DNA of 64,000 nucleotides. Source: Coenobita brevimanus. Lineage: Eukaryota > Arthropoda > Malacostraca > Decapoda > Coenobitidae. The notes under the pieces were generated by a model. That model saw only the letters and a list, made by a program, of their open reading frames with translations. It searched no databases and was not told where the DNA came from. The stretch spans positions 34,240,659-34,304,658 of the forward strand of contig CM064653.1 in the NCBI GenBank assembly GCA_032717465.1, written 5' to 3'. Made by a program: the position numbers and the translations under genes. Shown in pieces: positions 8,586 through 19,866 of the stretch (its first letter is position 1; each line of letters opens with the position of its first letter).

Positions 8586-11480
8586 AAAGGAGGAAGGTAG
8601 TAGAAGCAAGTCATAACAAGTATATAAAGAAGATGATTAAGTTGATGTACTCAAATGTGGATGGAATGGTATCCAAATTATTAGAGATGAATGATTATGT
8701 CAGAGAAAATGAACCACATATAATATGCCTAACTGAAACAAAATTAACACCAAGGATATCAAATGACATACTAAACTTAGAGGAATATAATATATGGAGA
8801 AGAGATAGAAACTAAAAAAAAGGAGGAGGAATTATGATATTAAATAAGAAAAATCTGAAAGTCAGTGAAATAAAACTAGATATACCCTCACAAGTAAAAC
8901 TGATTGCTGTAGAGATCAACACATCTGAAGGGAAAGTAATTGTAGCCAATTTGTACATGCCACCCAGATCAAACACATGGGAAAGAGACGAATATGAAAC
9001 CTGGCAGAGAGTGCAGTTCAGAGTTTAAGAGCATTACTACATAAAATGCAAGAGAAATTGGAAAGAATTATACTAACTGGAGATTTTAATACAAATATAA
9101 ATTGGAATACTCTAGATATAATAACCCAGGAAAGCTGTTGGGACCAAAAGCTCCTGGATCTCGTGCAAGAGTTTTTCCTAATGCAACATGTGAGGGAAAC
9201 CACCAGAAAAAGAGGACTCGATGTACCTTCAATGCTAGATCTCATATTTACTATGCAAGAAAATGATATTGACAGTTTAATATATCACCGTCCACTTGGC
9301 AAAAGCGACCATGCAGTACTAAATTGCAACTTCAGGATAGTGTATGACATAGTTAACAACAATGAAAGTTACAAAAAGTGCCTGAACTATAAAAAGGGAA
9401 TTTATCATGACCTAAAGAAGTATTTCTTAGAAGTTGATTGGGAAAATGAGCTTAGAGGACAAGATTTAAATGCTGTATATAAAAAATTCTGTGAATTTTA
9501 TGAAATAGGAGTCCAGAAGTATATCCCACAGCACAAAGAAGCAGATAAGAAAATACAGAAATGGTTCAATTCAGAATGTAAAAAATCAAAAGAAAGAAGA
9601 GATTTGTTGTGGAATAGATACAGAAGACACAGTAGTGAAAGGGCATATAATAATTACAAACAGGCAGGAAACGATTATACAAGAATAAGGAGGGAAGCCC
9701 TAAAACAGTTCGAGGAGGATATCATAAATAAAAGTAGTGATTAACCGAAGCTATTTTACAGCTACATCAGAACCAAAACCAAAGTAAAAGATATAATACA
9801 ATTGATTACAGATGAGGGAATCACCTATACACAAGAGAAAGATACTTGTGAAGCACTAAATAAGAATTTCCAATCAGTTTTTACAGAAGAAAAAAATTTT
9901 GAGAGGGACTATGTGGAACATGCATGCCCACACATACTACCAGATATACAAATATCAGAAAAAGTAATACAGGAGGAGTAAGTAAATTAGACAGAGGAAA
10001 AGCAAATGGTCCTGATGAAATTTCATGTTGGGTGCTGCGAGAATGTGCAAAGGAGTTAAGTAAACCATTATTTTTAATTTTCAAGAAATCCTTGAGTCAA
10101 GGTAAACTACCTGATATTTGGAAGAATGCAAATATTGTCCCCTTATTCAAGAAAGGGAATAGACAAAATCCACTCAACTACCGACCAGTATCACTGACCA
10201 GTGTTGTAGACAAGGTATTAGAAAAGCTTATAAGAAAAGCTTGGGTAAATCATCTAGAAGAACACAATATGATAACAGAAAGACAGTTTGGTTTCAGAAA
10301 AGGAAAATCATGTGTTACTAATCTGTTGAGCTACTATGACAGAGTAACAAACACAATACAGGAAAGAGAAGGATTGGTGGACAGTATCTATTTAGATTTC
10401 AAGAAAACATTTGACAGAGTACCACACCAAATTCTTTTATGGAAACTGTACTATCAAGGAGGAATTCGAGGCAAACTGTATTGTTGGATGCTAGATTTTC
10501 TCATAAAAAGAGAAATGAGAACAGTACTAACAGGAAACTGCTCATCATGGAAAGAAGTGACTAGTGGAGTACCACAGGGCTCAGTGCTGGCACCAATCAT
10601 GTTTTTAGTGTATATAAATGATATAGACAGTAACACTGGAAATGAAAGCTATCTAAATATGTTTGCAGATGATGCAAAAATACAAAGGAGAATTACTAAC
10701 ACAGACTCTTGTAAAGAGCTACAAGAAGAATTAAATAAACTTAATGAATGGAGTAATACATGGGAAATGGAATTCAATGTGGACAAGTGTCATGTAATCA
10801 AGTTTGGTAAAAGTGGAAAAAGACCCGATTGGGATTATACGTTAGGAAATAAAACCCTACACACATCAGAAAGAGAGAAGGACCTAGGTGTGATTATCAA
10901 TAACAGACTATCTCCGGCTGACCACATCAGTGAGAAGGGACGGAACATGTATATACTGCTTGCAAATATGAGAATAGCATTCAGATACATAAATGAGGAC
11001 ATGCTAAGAAGGATAATAACATCATTCATCAGACCAACCCTGGAGTATGCATCAGTAGTCTGGAGTCCTCATCTCAAAAAACACATAGACAAGCTTGAAA
11101 AAGTTCAAAGGGCCGCTACAAGATGGATACCAAGCTTAAGGGATCTAAGCTACGAAGAAAGACTAAATAAACTGAATCTACCAGCACTACAGGAGAGAAG
11201 AAAAAGAGGTGACATGATAATGCTATATAAATGCATATCAGGGAAGGAGAAAATAGACATAAATGATTACTTAACATATGGGGAAGCATCAGCAAGAGGA
11301 CACTTCAAAAAACTGCATGAGAAGAGAGATGATAAAGATGTGAGGAAATTTAGTTTCCCAAACAGAGCAATTGATCAGTGGAATGCACTACCGAATGAAA
11401 TAGTGTGTGCCAAAACAATTCACAAATTTAAGGTTATGTACGATAAATATGATTTAAGACACGGGACAGTACGAGCTTGA
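8561..11480 (+). pseudogene. LINE-B1 ORF2 (endonuclease plus reverse transcriptase), broken
   Basis: The N-terminus is an APE-type endonuclease: YSNVDGM, LTETKL, ILTGDFN near 9075, LDLIFT and GKSDHAVLN near 9300. The reverse transcriptase follows: KANGPDEIS, NYRPVSLTSVV, QFGFRKGKSCVTN, LDFKKTFDRVPH, SGVPQGSVLAP, FADDAKI near 10665, then the thumb and C-terminal region. Defects against copy 2 are a TAA near 8813, a one-base loss near 9010, a TAA at 9742-9744 and a one-base loss near 9978. From 9924 to 11480 the frame is uninterrupted (518 codons, effectively from SKLDRGKAN), so the polymerase domain is intact though detached from the endonuclease. Confidence 0.9.
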
Positions 11481-11809
11481 CTCATTCCTGTAAAGATACA
11501 ATTGGGTAAGAACAATTAGGTACGAACACACGAGGCACCAAGGGGAGCAGACGCACGTCGACATCACTCCATACCTGGCCAACTTGGCCAGTGGCATTAC
11601 CTAAATTAGTATCTATATATGAGTCAAGCTCTGTACCAGGTTAGACTAAATTGTGTTCTAATATAAAAAAGAAGAAGTTTTAAGTAAGACTTGTTCAAAC
11701 AGTAAAGAAAACAAAGTAGCGCAAGAATGTGCACAATCAGCTAATCGTTTGTTTAGTCTACAACTGCCCCAGGGAATGTATGTACTACATGTGCTTTTAG
11801 TACAGCAAA

Positions 11810-12823
11810 ATGACCACATACTTTATTAAAGCAAATTTGGAAAAGAAAAGGGATAAAGGTAGAAAGCAGGATGATGATTTCTACCAAGAACTGGTTGAAA
11901 TGGAGACTCACAATAAACTGGTGGAACGAGTACACAGACTAGAGATGGCTTTTCAAAATGAGATTGATGAAATTAAGAAACAGATACACTTGCAAAAGTA
12001 AGAAATGGGAAAATTAGGAAAGGAAGTCAACAAGAAAGACACAACCATAGATGAGCTGACAGTAGAATTGGGTTCACTTAGGAGAAAAATTAGTGAATTG
12101 GCAAGTACAGTAGTAAACCACGAGAGTATTATGGAAGAGTTCAATAATGATACAGAGACAGTTAGGCAAGTAAGCAGTCTGATAGATCAGAGCAGTGATA
12201 TTGAGGAGAAGATAACACAGGTGAATGAAGCTGCGGAAAGCTACAAAAATGATGTGGAATCCACATATGCTGAAATGGTGAAAGTAAAGAAAGACTTAGA
12301 AACAAGGGTGGAAGAAAAAAGCATTAAGAAGGAAGTGAAAAGAATAATCCAAAACAATCCTAAATTAGTAAGAGATTCAGCAGACATCAACAAACCTACA
12401 GTAATCACTGGTATAGGAGAGGAAGAAGTAAGAAACAAGATCTCAAGAGACAAAAAGGAGATGGCAAATGTAATGAGTCTATTGAAAGAAGTATCAGAGG
12501 AAATCTGTGGTAAAGACATAGAGGAACACAAAAGGTTAGGGAAATACGAGAGAAGCAAGTCAAGACGCCTAAAGGTAACCTTCCAGAGTGTAAACACTGT
12601 GGAGGAGATGATCAAAAATTCAGAGAATCTTAAGGAAAAAGAGGAGTTCAAAAACGTATGAATAAAAAGATGCCTAACACAAGAGGAACTGGAATTACTG
12701 AAAGAGAAGAGGGAGGAAGCAAAAACAAAAAATGAGGGAAGATCAGAGGAGGAGAAGAATACATTTTTTTACAAGGTAATTGGATTGCAGGTACAAAAGT
12801 GGTACACAAACAGGAGGGAATAA
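11810..12823 (+). pseudogene. LINE-B1 ORF1, two in-frame stops only
   Basis: One frame runs from the ATG at 11810 to the terminal TAA at 12821-12823 (337 codons). It is interrupted only by a TAA at 11999-12001 and a TGA at 12659-12661; the second is a Trp codon in copy 1. The content matches copy 1: a long charged coiled-coil region, then GKYERSKSRRLKVTF, LTQEELELLK and a C-terminal FYKVIGLQVQKWY. It is the better preserved ORF1 of the two. Confidence 0.85.
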
Positions 12824-15600
12824 AAAGGAGGAAGGTAGTAGAAGCAAGTCATAACAAGTATATAAAGAAGATGATTAAGTTGATGTACTCAAATGTGGAT
12901 GGAATGGTATCAAAATTATTAGAGATGAATGATTATATCAGAGAAAATGAACCACATATAATATGCCTAACTGAAACAAAATTAACATCAAGGATATCAA
13001 ATGACATCCTTAACTTAGAGGAATACAATATATGGAGAAGAGATAGGAACTTAAAAAAAAAAAGGAGAAGGAATTATAATATTAACTAAGAAATAGAACT
13101 AGATATACCCTCACAAGTAGAACTGATTGCAGTAGAGATCAATACATCAGAAGGGAAAGTAATTGTAGCCAATGTGTACATGCCACCTACATCAAACACA
13201 TGGGAAAGAGGCAAATATGAGGACCTGGCAGAGAGTACAATTCAGAGTTTAAGAACATTGCTACATAGACTGGAAGAGAAATCGGAAAGAATAATACTAA
13301 CTGGAGATTTTAATACAAATATAAATTGGAATACTCTAGATTTAATAAGCCAAGAAAGCTGTTGGGACCAAAAGCTCCTGGCTCTCGTGCAGGAGTTTTT
13401 CCTAACGCAACATGTAAGGGAGGGGGGCGCGTTAGCACAGTGGTAGCGCGCTGGACTTGTGATCGGGGGATTGCAAGTTCGAGCCTCGCCCGGGCTGCCG
13501 TGCCGGGAGGGGTAGCTCCCTCCTGTAACCCTAGCGGGGCTATATAGTCCAATACAGGGCTTAGCTCGGGGGAACTCCATTTCTCCCAACATTAAGGGAA
13601 AGCATCAGAAAAAGAGGACTCGATGTATGCCTCAGTGCTAGATCTTATATTTACAAGGCAAGAAAACGATATTGACAATTTAATATATAAGAAGTACATC
13701 CCACAGCGCAAAGAAGCAGAAAAGGAAATAAAGAAATGGTTCAATACAGTATGTAAAAACTCAGAAGAAAGAAGAGATTTGTTGTGGAATAGATACAGAA
13801 GACACAATAGTGAAAGGGCATATAACAACTATAAACAGGCAAGAAACGATTATACAAGAATAATGAGGGAAGCCGAAAAACAGTTTGAGGATATCATAAA
13901 TAAAAGCAGTGATCAACCGAAGCTGTTTTACAGCTACATCAGAAGCAAAACCAAAGTAAAAGATATAATACAATCCATTACGGACGAGGGAATCGCCTAT
14001 ACACAAGAGACGGATATTTGTGAAATAATAAGAATTTCCAATCAGTTTTTACAGAAGAAAAAAATTTTGAGAGGGACTATGTGGAACATGCATGCCCACA
14101 CATACTACCAGATATACAAATATCAGAAAAAGTAATATAGGAGGAGTTAAGTAAATTAGACAGAGGAAAAGCAAATGGTCCTGATGAAATTTCATGTTGA
14201 GTGCTTCATGAATGTCCAAAGGAGTTTAGTAAACCATTATCTATAATTTTCAAGAAATCTTTGAGACAAGGTAAACTACCTGATATTTGGAAGAATGCAA
14301 ACATTGTTCCCTTATTCAAGAAAGGGAATAGACATAATCCACTCAACTACCAACCAGTATCACTAACCAGTGCTGTAAGCAAGGTATTAGAAAACCTTAT
14401 AAGAAAAGCTTGGGTAAATCATCTAGAAGAACACAATATGATAACAGAAAGACAGTTTGGTTTCAGAAAAGGAAAATCATGTGTTACTAATCTGTTGAGC
14501 TACTATGACAGAGTAACAGACACAATACAGGAAATAGAAGGATTGGTGGACAGTATCTATTTAGATTTCAAGAAAGCATTTGACAAGAGTACCACACCAA
14601 AGACTTTTATGGAAACTGTACCATCAAGGAGGAATTCGAGGCAAACTGTATTGTTGGATGCAAGATTTTCTCATAAAAAGAGAAATGACAACAGTACTAA
14701 GGAGAAATTACTCATCATGGAGAGAAGTGACTAGCAGAGTTCCACAGGGCTCAGTGCTGGCACCAATCATGTTTTTAGTGAATATAAATTGTATAGACAG
14801 TAACACCGGAAATGAAAGCAATCTAAATATGTTTGCAGATGATGCAAAAGTACAAAAGAGAATTATTAACTGACTCTTGTAAAGAGCTACAAGAAGAATT
14901 AAATAAACTACATGAATGGAGTAATACATGGCAAATGGAATTCAGTGTGGACAAGTGTCATGTAATCAAGTTTGGTAAAAGTGGAAAAAGACCCGATTGG
15001 GATTATACGTTAGGAATTAAAACCCTACACACATCACAAAGAGAGAAGGATAGGTGTGATTATCAATAACAGGCTAACTCCGGCTGACCACATCAGTGAG
15101 AAGGTATGCAGCATGTATACACTGCTTGCAAATATGAGAATAGCGTTCACATACATAAGTGAAGACATGCTAAGAAAGATAATAACATCATTCATCAGAC
15201 CAACCCTGGAGTATGCATCAGTAGTCTGGAGTCTTCATCTCAAAAAACACATAGACAAGCTTGAAAAAGTTCAAAGGGCCACTACAAGATGCATACGAAG
15301 CTTAAGGGATCTAAGCTACGTAGAAAGGCTAAAAAAGCTGAATCTACCAACACTTCAGGAGAGAAGGAAAAGAGGTGACATGATTATGCTATATAAATGC
15401 ATATCAGGGAAGGAGAAAATAGACATAAATGATTACTTAACGTATGGGGATGCATCAGCAAGAGGACACTGCAAAAAACTGCATAAAAAGAGAGGTGATA
15501 AAGATGTAAGGAAATTTAGTTTCCCAAATAGAGCAATTGATCAGTGGAATGCACTACCGAATGAAATAGTTTGTGCCAAAACAATTCACAAATTGAAGTA
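12799..15600 (+). pseudogene. LINE-B1 ORF2, degraded by stops, deletion and insertions
   Basis: The endonuclease start (YSNVDGM, LTETKLTS) is followed by a frameshift near 13060 and by the SINE insertion after LTQHVREG. Relative to copy 1, about 240 bases are missing after NDIDNLIY. This loss removes the conserved SDH motif of the endonuclease. The reverse transcriptase is present in pieces: KANGPDEIS with a stop at 14198-14200, FRKGKSCVTN, LDFKKAFDK followed by a one-base insertion at about 14584, RVPQGSVLAP, FADDAKV, then a further shift near 15050 and the C-terminal block. The last codons are displaced by the Tigger-like element. Confidence 0.85.
13422..13587 (+). mobile_element. tRNA-derived SINE inserted in LINE-B1
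   Basis: The 166-base element starts with a tRNA-like head: A-box region TTAGCACAGTGGTAGCGC at 13432 and B box AGTTCGAGCC at 13476-13485. An anticodon-like arm (CTGGA, loop CTTGTGA) lies between them. Imperfect 12-13 base direct repeats flank it (AACATGTAAGGGA at 13409-13421 and AACATTAAGGGA at 13588-13599), and copy 1 of the host LINE has the uninterrupted site. There is no poly(A) tail; the 3' end is CTCCATTTCTCCC. Poor acceptor pairing and the downstream body argue against a functional tRNA. Confidence 0.85.
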
Positions 15601-15602
15601 TA

Positions 15603-18600
15603 GTAACCCCTCCAATATCCGGATCAATAGAGCCATCGGTAAGTTCGGTTATTGGTTTCATCCGGATATTGGGCCCCAGCTTATGGACTTGTACTTATGG
15701 ACCCTAACTCAGAGAAACACCTATACAACTCCCTCCGGACATGCATAGCACCTATTTAACACCGAAATCACACCAATAAGGCACATAAATGACTGAAATA
15801 AATGCAAAAGAAACATAAAATGAGTTTTTAGAAGTATGTTCATACATTAATAAACATTCTGGTACTTATGGACCCTAACCTAGCCTAACTCTGAAAAACA
15901 CATTCCTACTGCACATGCATGAGGTAAGTATAGTATGGAAAAAAGTACAGTATGAAACATTCTGGTAAGTATAGTATGGAAAAAAGTACAATATGAAACA
16001 TTCTGGCTACTTACAGCAAGTCCCTGGCCACCTCGATGAATAACCGCCTCCTCTCGGACTCTGACAGTAAGAATGATTTCCTGAAGCACTTGCAGTACAC
16101 TCTTCCTGAAGTCTTGCACTGAACTTAGTCAGTAACAAACAGAAGTCCGTTCTCTTCACAGTGTTCACTTTAGTCCGAATAATGTTCCAGTTAACTTTAG
16201 TGTTGCACATAAACTTTTCCCAATCTTTTCAATTTCTAAAGCCAAAACAAAGAAGGTTAGTTACGTTAAATTTTGTTTCCACTGAGTCTTTTCTCTCATT
16301 TCGAAAACCTTAACACAACACACCGTTTTTTTCACTGCACAACACTCAAAATTCCCATGTGGTCTAGTGGAGAAGTTCTTGCTGTTTATTCACTGTCAGA
16401 GGCCGAGAGTATTACTGGCAGGCGACCAAGGGGTGCATTGGTGGGTCGTGGTGATGGCATACCGACTACAGAAGACTCTGAAGAAAGCCGCAAACTCACA
16501 TCGAGCGGTGACTCCACTGTAGCTGATGTGCCGGGCTGTGGCTCGGAGCATGAGGGCCTGTCTTGGGGAGGCAATGGAGTGGAACCAGGGCTTGGCACAG
16601 CGGGGGTCACGGGCCTGAAAAAACTGTCAATCGTTGACTGACGCAAGGACCGACGATTCTGGCGATTGATGATGCGCTGCCTGAAAGCACGCACTTCCTC
16701 CACGAGTCCCAAGGGCCCCATCTCCCTGTCGCAGTCCCGGTGTTCCAGGTAGTCTAGGACGAACTCTAGATGTTCCCGGAGTGCGCTCAGCTTGAGGATG
16801 GCTGGAGTAGTGTCCTGCTGAGAGGAGTCCGCATCATCATCGCCTTCGTCGTCAGAATCTTCAAGTTCGGGACTGACACCAGCAATCGAAGAGGCGATCT
16901 CGATATCAGACAACGTCTGATACCCAGGATCGCCCTCGTCGTCGTCCAACCACTCACGAACATCGTCCACATCAACATCGTCGCCGTGCGTACGTAGCCG
17001 TGCATGGAAGTCATCCACGTCAAACCCTAGAAAATCGTACTCCACATCTGTTCCGAGAAGCAGACGAGACCAACCATTTTCAAGAGTTTTCACAGGGACT
17101 TCCTTCCATGCACTAGCCCAGTTGTACAGCACAGACTTGATGTTGTAGCGGCGAAGGTTTTCCAAAGTCCGCTTGCCTCAAGTGTCACGTCCTTCCCTGC
17201 GCTCGTCCTCGTCCTCGAGAACAACCATCACCTCGTCCAGGAACTTCCGACGGTACAGGCGCTTTGTTGCCACGATCACTCCTTGGTCCATGGGTTGAAT
17301 GAGAGCAGTCGTATTAGGTGGCAGAAACATGCACCTAATACGGCCATTCTCAGCAACCAAGTCTTTGTCTTACGGGTGGGCAGGTGCATTGTCGAGGAGA
17401 AGGAAAGCCTTTACCTGGTCGCGAGGAATTCCCAGTGTCTTCATCTGGTACTGGATGACCTCCTTGACGAAGTGACGGTGAAACCAGTCTTTGAAAATCA
17501 CAGCTGTGAACCATGCTTTCAAAGAATGGTACCATACGACAGGAAGGACATCCATCACCCCACGAAGGCACCGAGGCTGCTTTGCACGGCCAACAATAAT
17601 TGGCTTAAGCCGGTGCATGCCGTTAGCACTGGCACAACACAAAGCAGATATCCGTTCCTTAGAAAGCTTGCGGCCACGTACACGCTTCTCCGTCTCATCG
17701 GCTAGAGTGTTCGTTGGCACCGAGCGATAGAATAGGCCAGTTTCGTCTGCGTTATAGACTTGACCGAGAGTGAGGCCCTCCCTGTCGATCAAGCCTTTCA
17801 CCTTGTGCCGAAATTCGTCAACTCCATCCTCGTTAGCGTCCAATGCTTCGCCATGTGCTTTACGGTTAGTAAGGCCATGTCGCAACTTGAACGCGAAGAG
17901 CCAACCCTCGGATGCCTTGAAGTCTAGGGCGTCGTGAAGCCTTGCAAACTTCTCAGCAGCAGCCTTCAGCTCCGTTCCACGTACCATGACACCAGCTGCA
18001 CGTTGCTGTCGGTACCAAATCAACGTGGATCGGTCGATTTCTGCAAACTTGGGGATAAACATGACCTTCCTCTCCACGTTGCGTTTGCTTCTCGACGAGA
18101 AGTCAGCCGTGTACTGCATGAGTTTGTCTCGGGAACGCTTGATATCGAATAAAGTCGACCGGGCCAGGTTAAACTCGCGGAGAATGCGTGAAGAAGACCA
18201 ACCCGCATCAACTTTCTCCAATATCTCCCGTTTCTTCTCCAGAGTCAACACCACTCTCTTCCTTTTCTCAGGAGGTGGGGCCATCATCACACACACTAAG
18301 AGTATGGCAGAGAGCAGCAGGAGGCCTTGCAGCAAGTACGGCACCACCACAAAAGCGAGCACATGGGCAGCCATTGCGAAGAGCGTAGGTCCAGTCGCGG
18401 TGAGAGACAGGTGGGAAGTGGGGAGGATGCAGCGGCGCTCTATCGGACGTCGGAGGAATGACGAACCAAAACAATGCTCTCACGCGGCGCGCGCGGCAAG
18501 TTCAAATTATGGACGGCAAAAAATCGACCTTTTTTAAATTTTTTTTTTGGATTTTCAGACCATTTTGGGAATGTTTGATCCCAGGACGATAAGGTTCGGT

Positions 18601-18647
18601 TAGTGGGTATGTTCGGTTATTGGGCGTCCGGATATTAGAGTGATTAC
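15603..18647 (-). mobile_element. Tigger-like (pogo superfamily) DNA transposon, nearly complete
   Basis: The termini are GTAACCCCTCCAATATCCGG (left) and the complement of CCGGATATTAGAGTGATTAC (right), each next to TA (15601-15602 and 18648-18649). Removing the element and one TA rejoins LINE-B1 copy 2 in alignment with copy 1 (AAATTGAAG, then TATGTACGATA). It carries one transposase gene on the reverse strand. The 848-base element at 2836-3683 shares both ends. A pogo/Tigger assignment rests on TA duplication plus a transposase with CENP-B-like DNA-binding domains and a DDE core. Confidence 0.9.
16386..18290 (-). pseudogene. Tigger/jerky-like transposase, two in-frame stops
   Basis: A single frame runs from about 18290 (MMAPPPEKRKR; an upstream in-frame Met lies at 18374) to the stop at 16386, some 635 codons. 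Only a TAA at 17370-17372 and a TGA at 17178-17180 interrupt it, with no frameshift. Order: helix-turn-helix of CENP-B N type (LTLEKKREILEKVDAGWS, SRILREFNLARSTLFDIK), a second CENP-B-type DNA-binding region (WYRQQRAAGVMVRGTELK, FKASEGWLFAFKLRHGL), then the DDE domain with ADETGLFYR, LLLDNAPAHP just before the first stop, and [17 protein letters not shown] after it. All three catalytic acidic positions are therefore visible. The C-terminus is acidic (DVDDVREWLDDDEGD). It would catalyse cut-and-paste transposition at TA sites if uninterrupted. Confidence 0.9.
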
Positions 18648-18975
18648 TATGTACGATAGATATGGTTTAAAATACAGGACAGTACGAGCTTGACTCATTC
18701 CTGTAAAGATACAATTAGGTAAGAACACACACACACACACGGAGAGCCACAACGGACGGACGTGTCTCTCAACAGCTCCCAGGCCCAGGCTGCATAGCTT
18801 AAGTAGTTTCCAGGAATTATGTTTATCATGTCTCCTATGGTTTTGTTTTAAGTTTAAAATATTGTAAGTTAATATAGACTACCAAAAATGTAAAGATTTA
18901 TTGGGAAGAATATACATGAATGTTTTGTAGTATTTTTGGTAACAGCTGTTTTTGCTACAGTAACCAACACCCAAC

Positions 18976-19866
18976 ATGGCCGAAAATGTGAACACTGAGG
19001 GACTCGAATTTCCAGGATTTGATAAGAATACTAATATCATGGATCTGGTTAAAACATTGATAATGAGAATTAGTAAACTTGAAAAGAAAGTGGAGAATTT
19101 AGTGTTAAAGGACATGTCTGAGAATATGGAAATTACTATATAGAGTCTGATTCAGTCCAATGAGACGGCGAATGAAGAAATTAGAAATTTGAAGCGTGAA
19201 AATGTTGAATTGAGGAGGAAACTAGAAGAGAGTACTAATAAAACCGAGAAGGTGAGTAATGTATTAGAAGAACATAAGGCAAAGTGGGCACACGTAGAAG
19301 AAGAACAGAAAGAAGTGGTCAGCTTAAGAGAAATCATCCAGGAAGAAAGGGAAATGACCAAGAAAAAGATGGAAGAAAATGTAGTGAAAATACTGAAGAG
19401 AAAAGAGAAAATAGTGAGAGAAACTGTAGAAAGGAACAGATGCGTGGTAATATTTGGAAACAGGGAGGAAGAAAAGGTTAGATTTGTGAGACTCGAGAGA
19501 GACACGAACCTGGTGAAAGGTATATTAGGCAAAATTGACCCCGAAGGAGACAAGTGGGTAAAAGAAATTGAGGAAGTAAGGAGGATTGGGCCTTATAGGA
19601 AAGGGGAAACAAGACCAGTAAGAGTCAAGTTGACATCAGAAAGTTTAGTAAACGACATACTCAAAATGACCTGGAAATTAAGGAAAGAGGCTGGAATGGA
19701 AAATATTATAATAAGAAAAGATTTAAATGAAGAAGAAAGAGAAGTTTTAAAATCATTGAAGGATCAAGTAAAGGAATAAAATGATAAGAGGACAGAGGAA
19801 GAATGTGATACTTTTTTTTGGAGAGTATTGGATATGAAAGTAAGGAAGTGGTATATGAGGAAATAG
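18976..19866 (+). pseudogene. LINE-B2 ORF1 (coiled-coil protein), two stops
   Basis: The ORF starts at ATG 18976 (MAENVNTEG) and stays in one frame to a TAG at 19864, broken by TAG 19141-19143 and TAA 19777-19779. The middle is a strongly charged coiled-coil stretch (LKRENVELRRKLEE, SNVLEEHKAKWAHVEEE). The C-terminal half has EVRRIGPYRKGETRPVRVKL, a segment NIIIRKDLNEEEREVLKSL and a terminal FFWRVLDMKVRKWY, paralleling LINE-B1 ORF1. The presumed role is RNA binding in the retrotransposition complex. Confidence 0.8.

Larger units (their letters stand above)
7289..11532 (+). mobile_element. LINE-B1 copy 1, full-length CR1/L2-like LINE
   Basis: The copy runs from its 5' end (GGAGACACCAAGGAG) through a 284-base 5' UTR, ORF1, ORF2 and a short 3' UTR ending GGTACGAACACAC. 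Its 5' end touches the AC tail of copy 0, and its own AC tail touches the 5' end of copy 2. Copy 2 aligns with it throughout, which defines both ends. The CR1/L2-like label comes from the style of the reverse transcriptase (YRPVSLTS, LDFKK-FDRVPH, SGVPQGSVLAP) and the C-terminal LSYEERLNKLNLPALQERR block. Confidence 0.9.
11533..18740 (+). mobile_element. LINE-B1 copy 2, full-length but invaded twice
   Basis: The 5' end (GAGGCACCAAGGGGAGCAG) starts exactly where copy 1's AC tail stops. It aligns with copy 1 across 5' UTR, ORF1, ORF2 and 3' UTR. A tRNA-derived SINE (13422-13587) sits in the endonuclease region and a Tigger-like element (15603-18647) sits 50 bases from the ORF2 stop. The element resumes at 18650 with TGTACGATAGATATGG and ends in (AC)n at 18724-18740. 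Without insertions it is about 4 kb. Confidence 0.9.

Noticed and set aside
13422..13510. A functional tRNA gene (anticodon-like TGT)
   Set aside because: The A and B boxes are present, but the acceptor stem and anticodon stem pair poorly. The sequence continues into a SINE body with target duplications.
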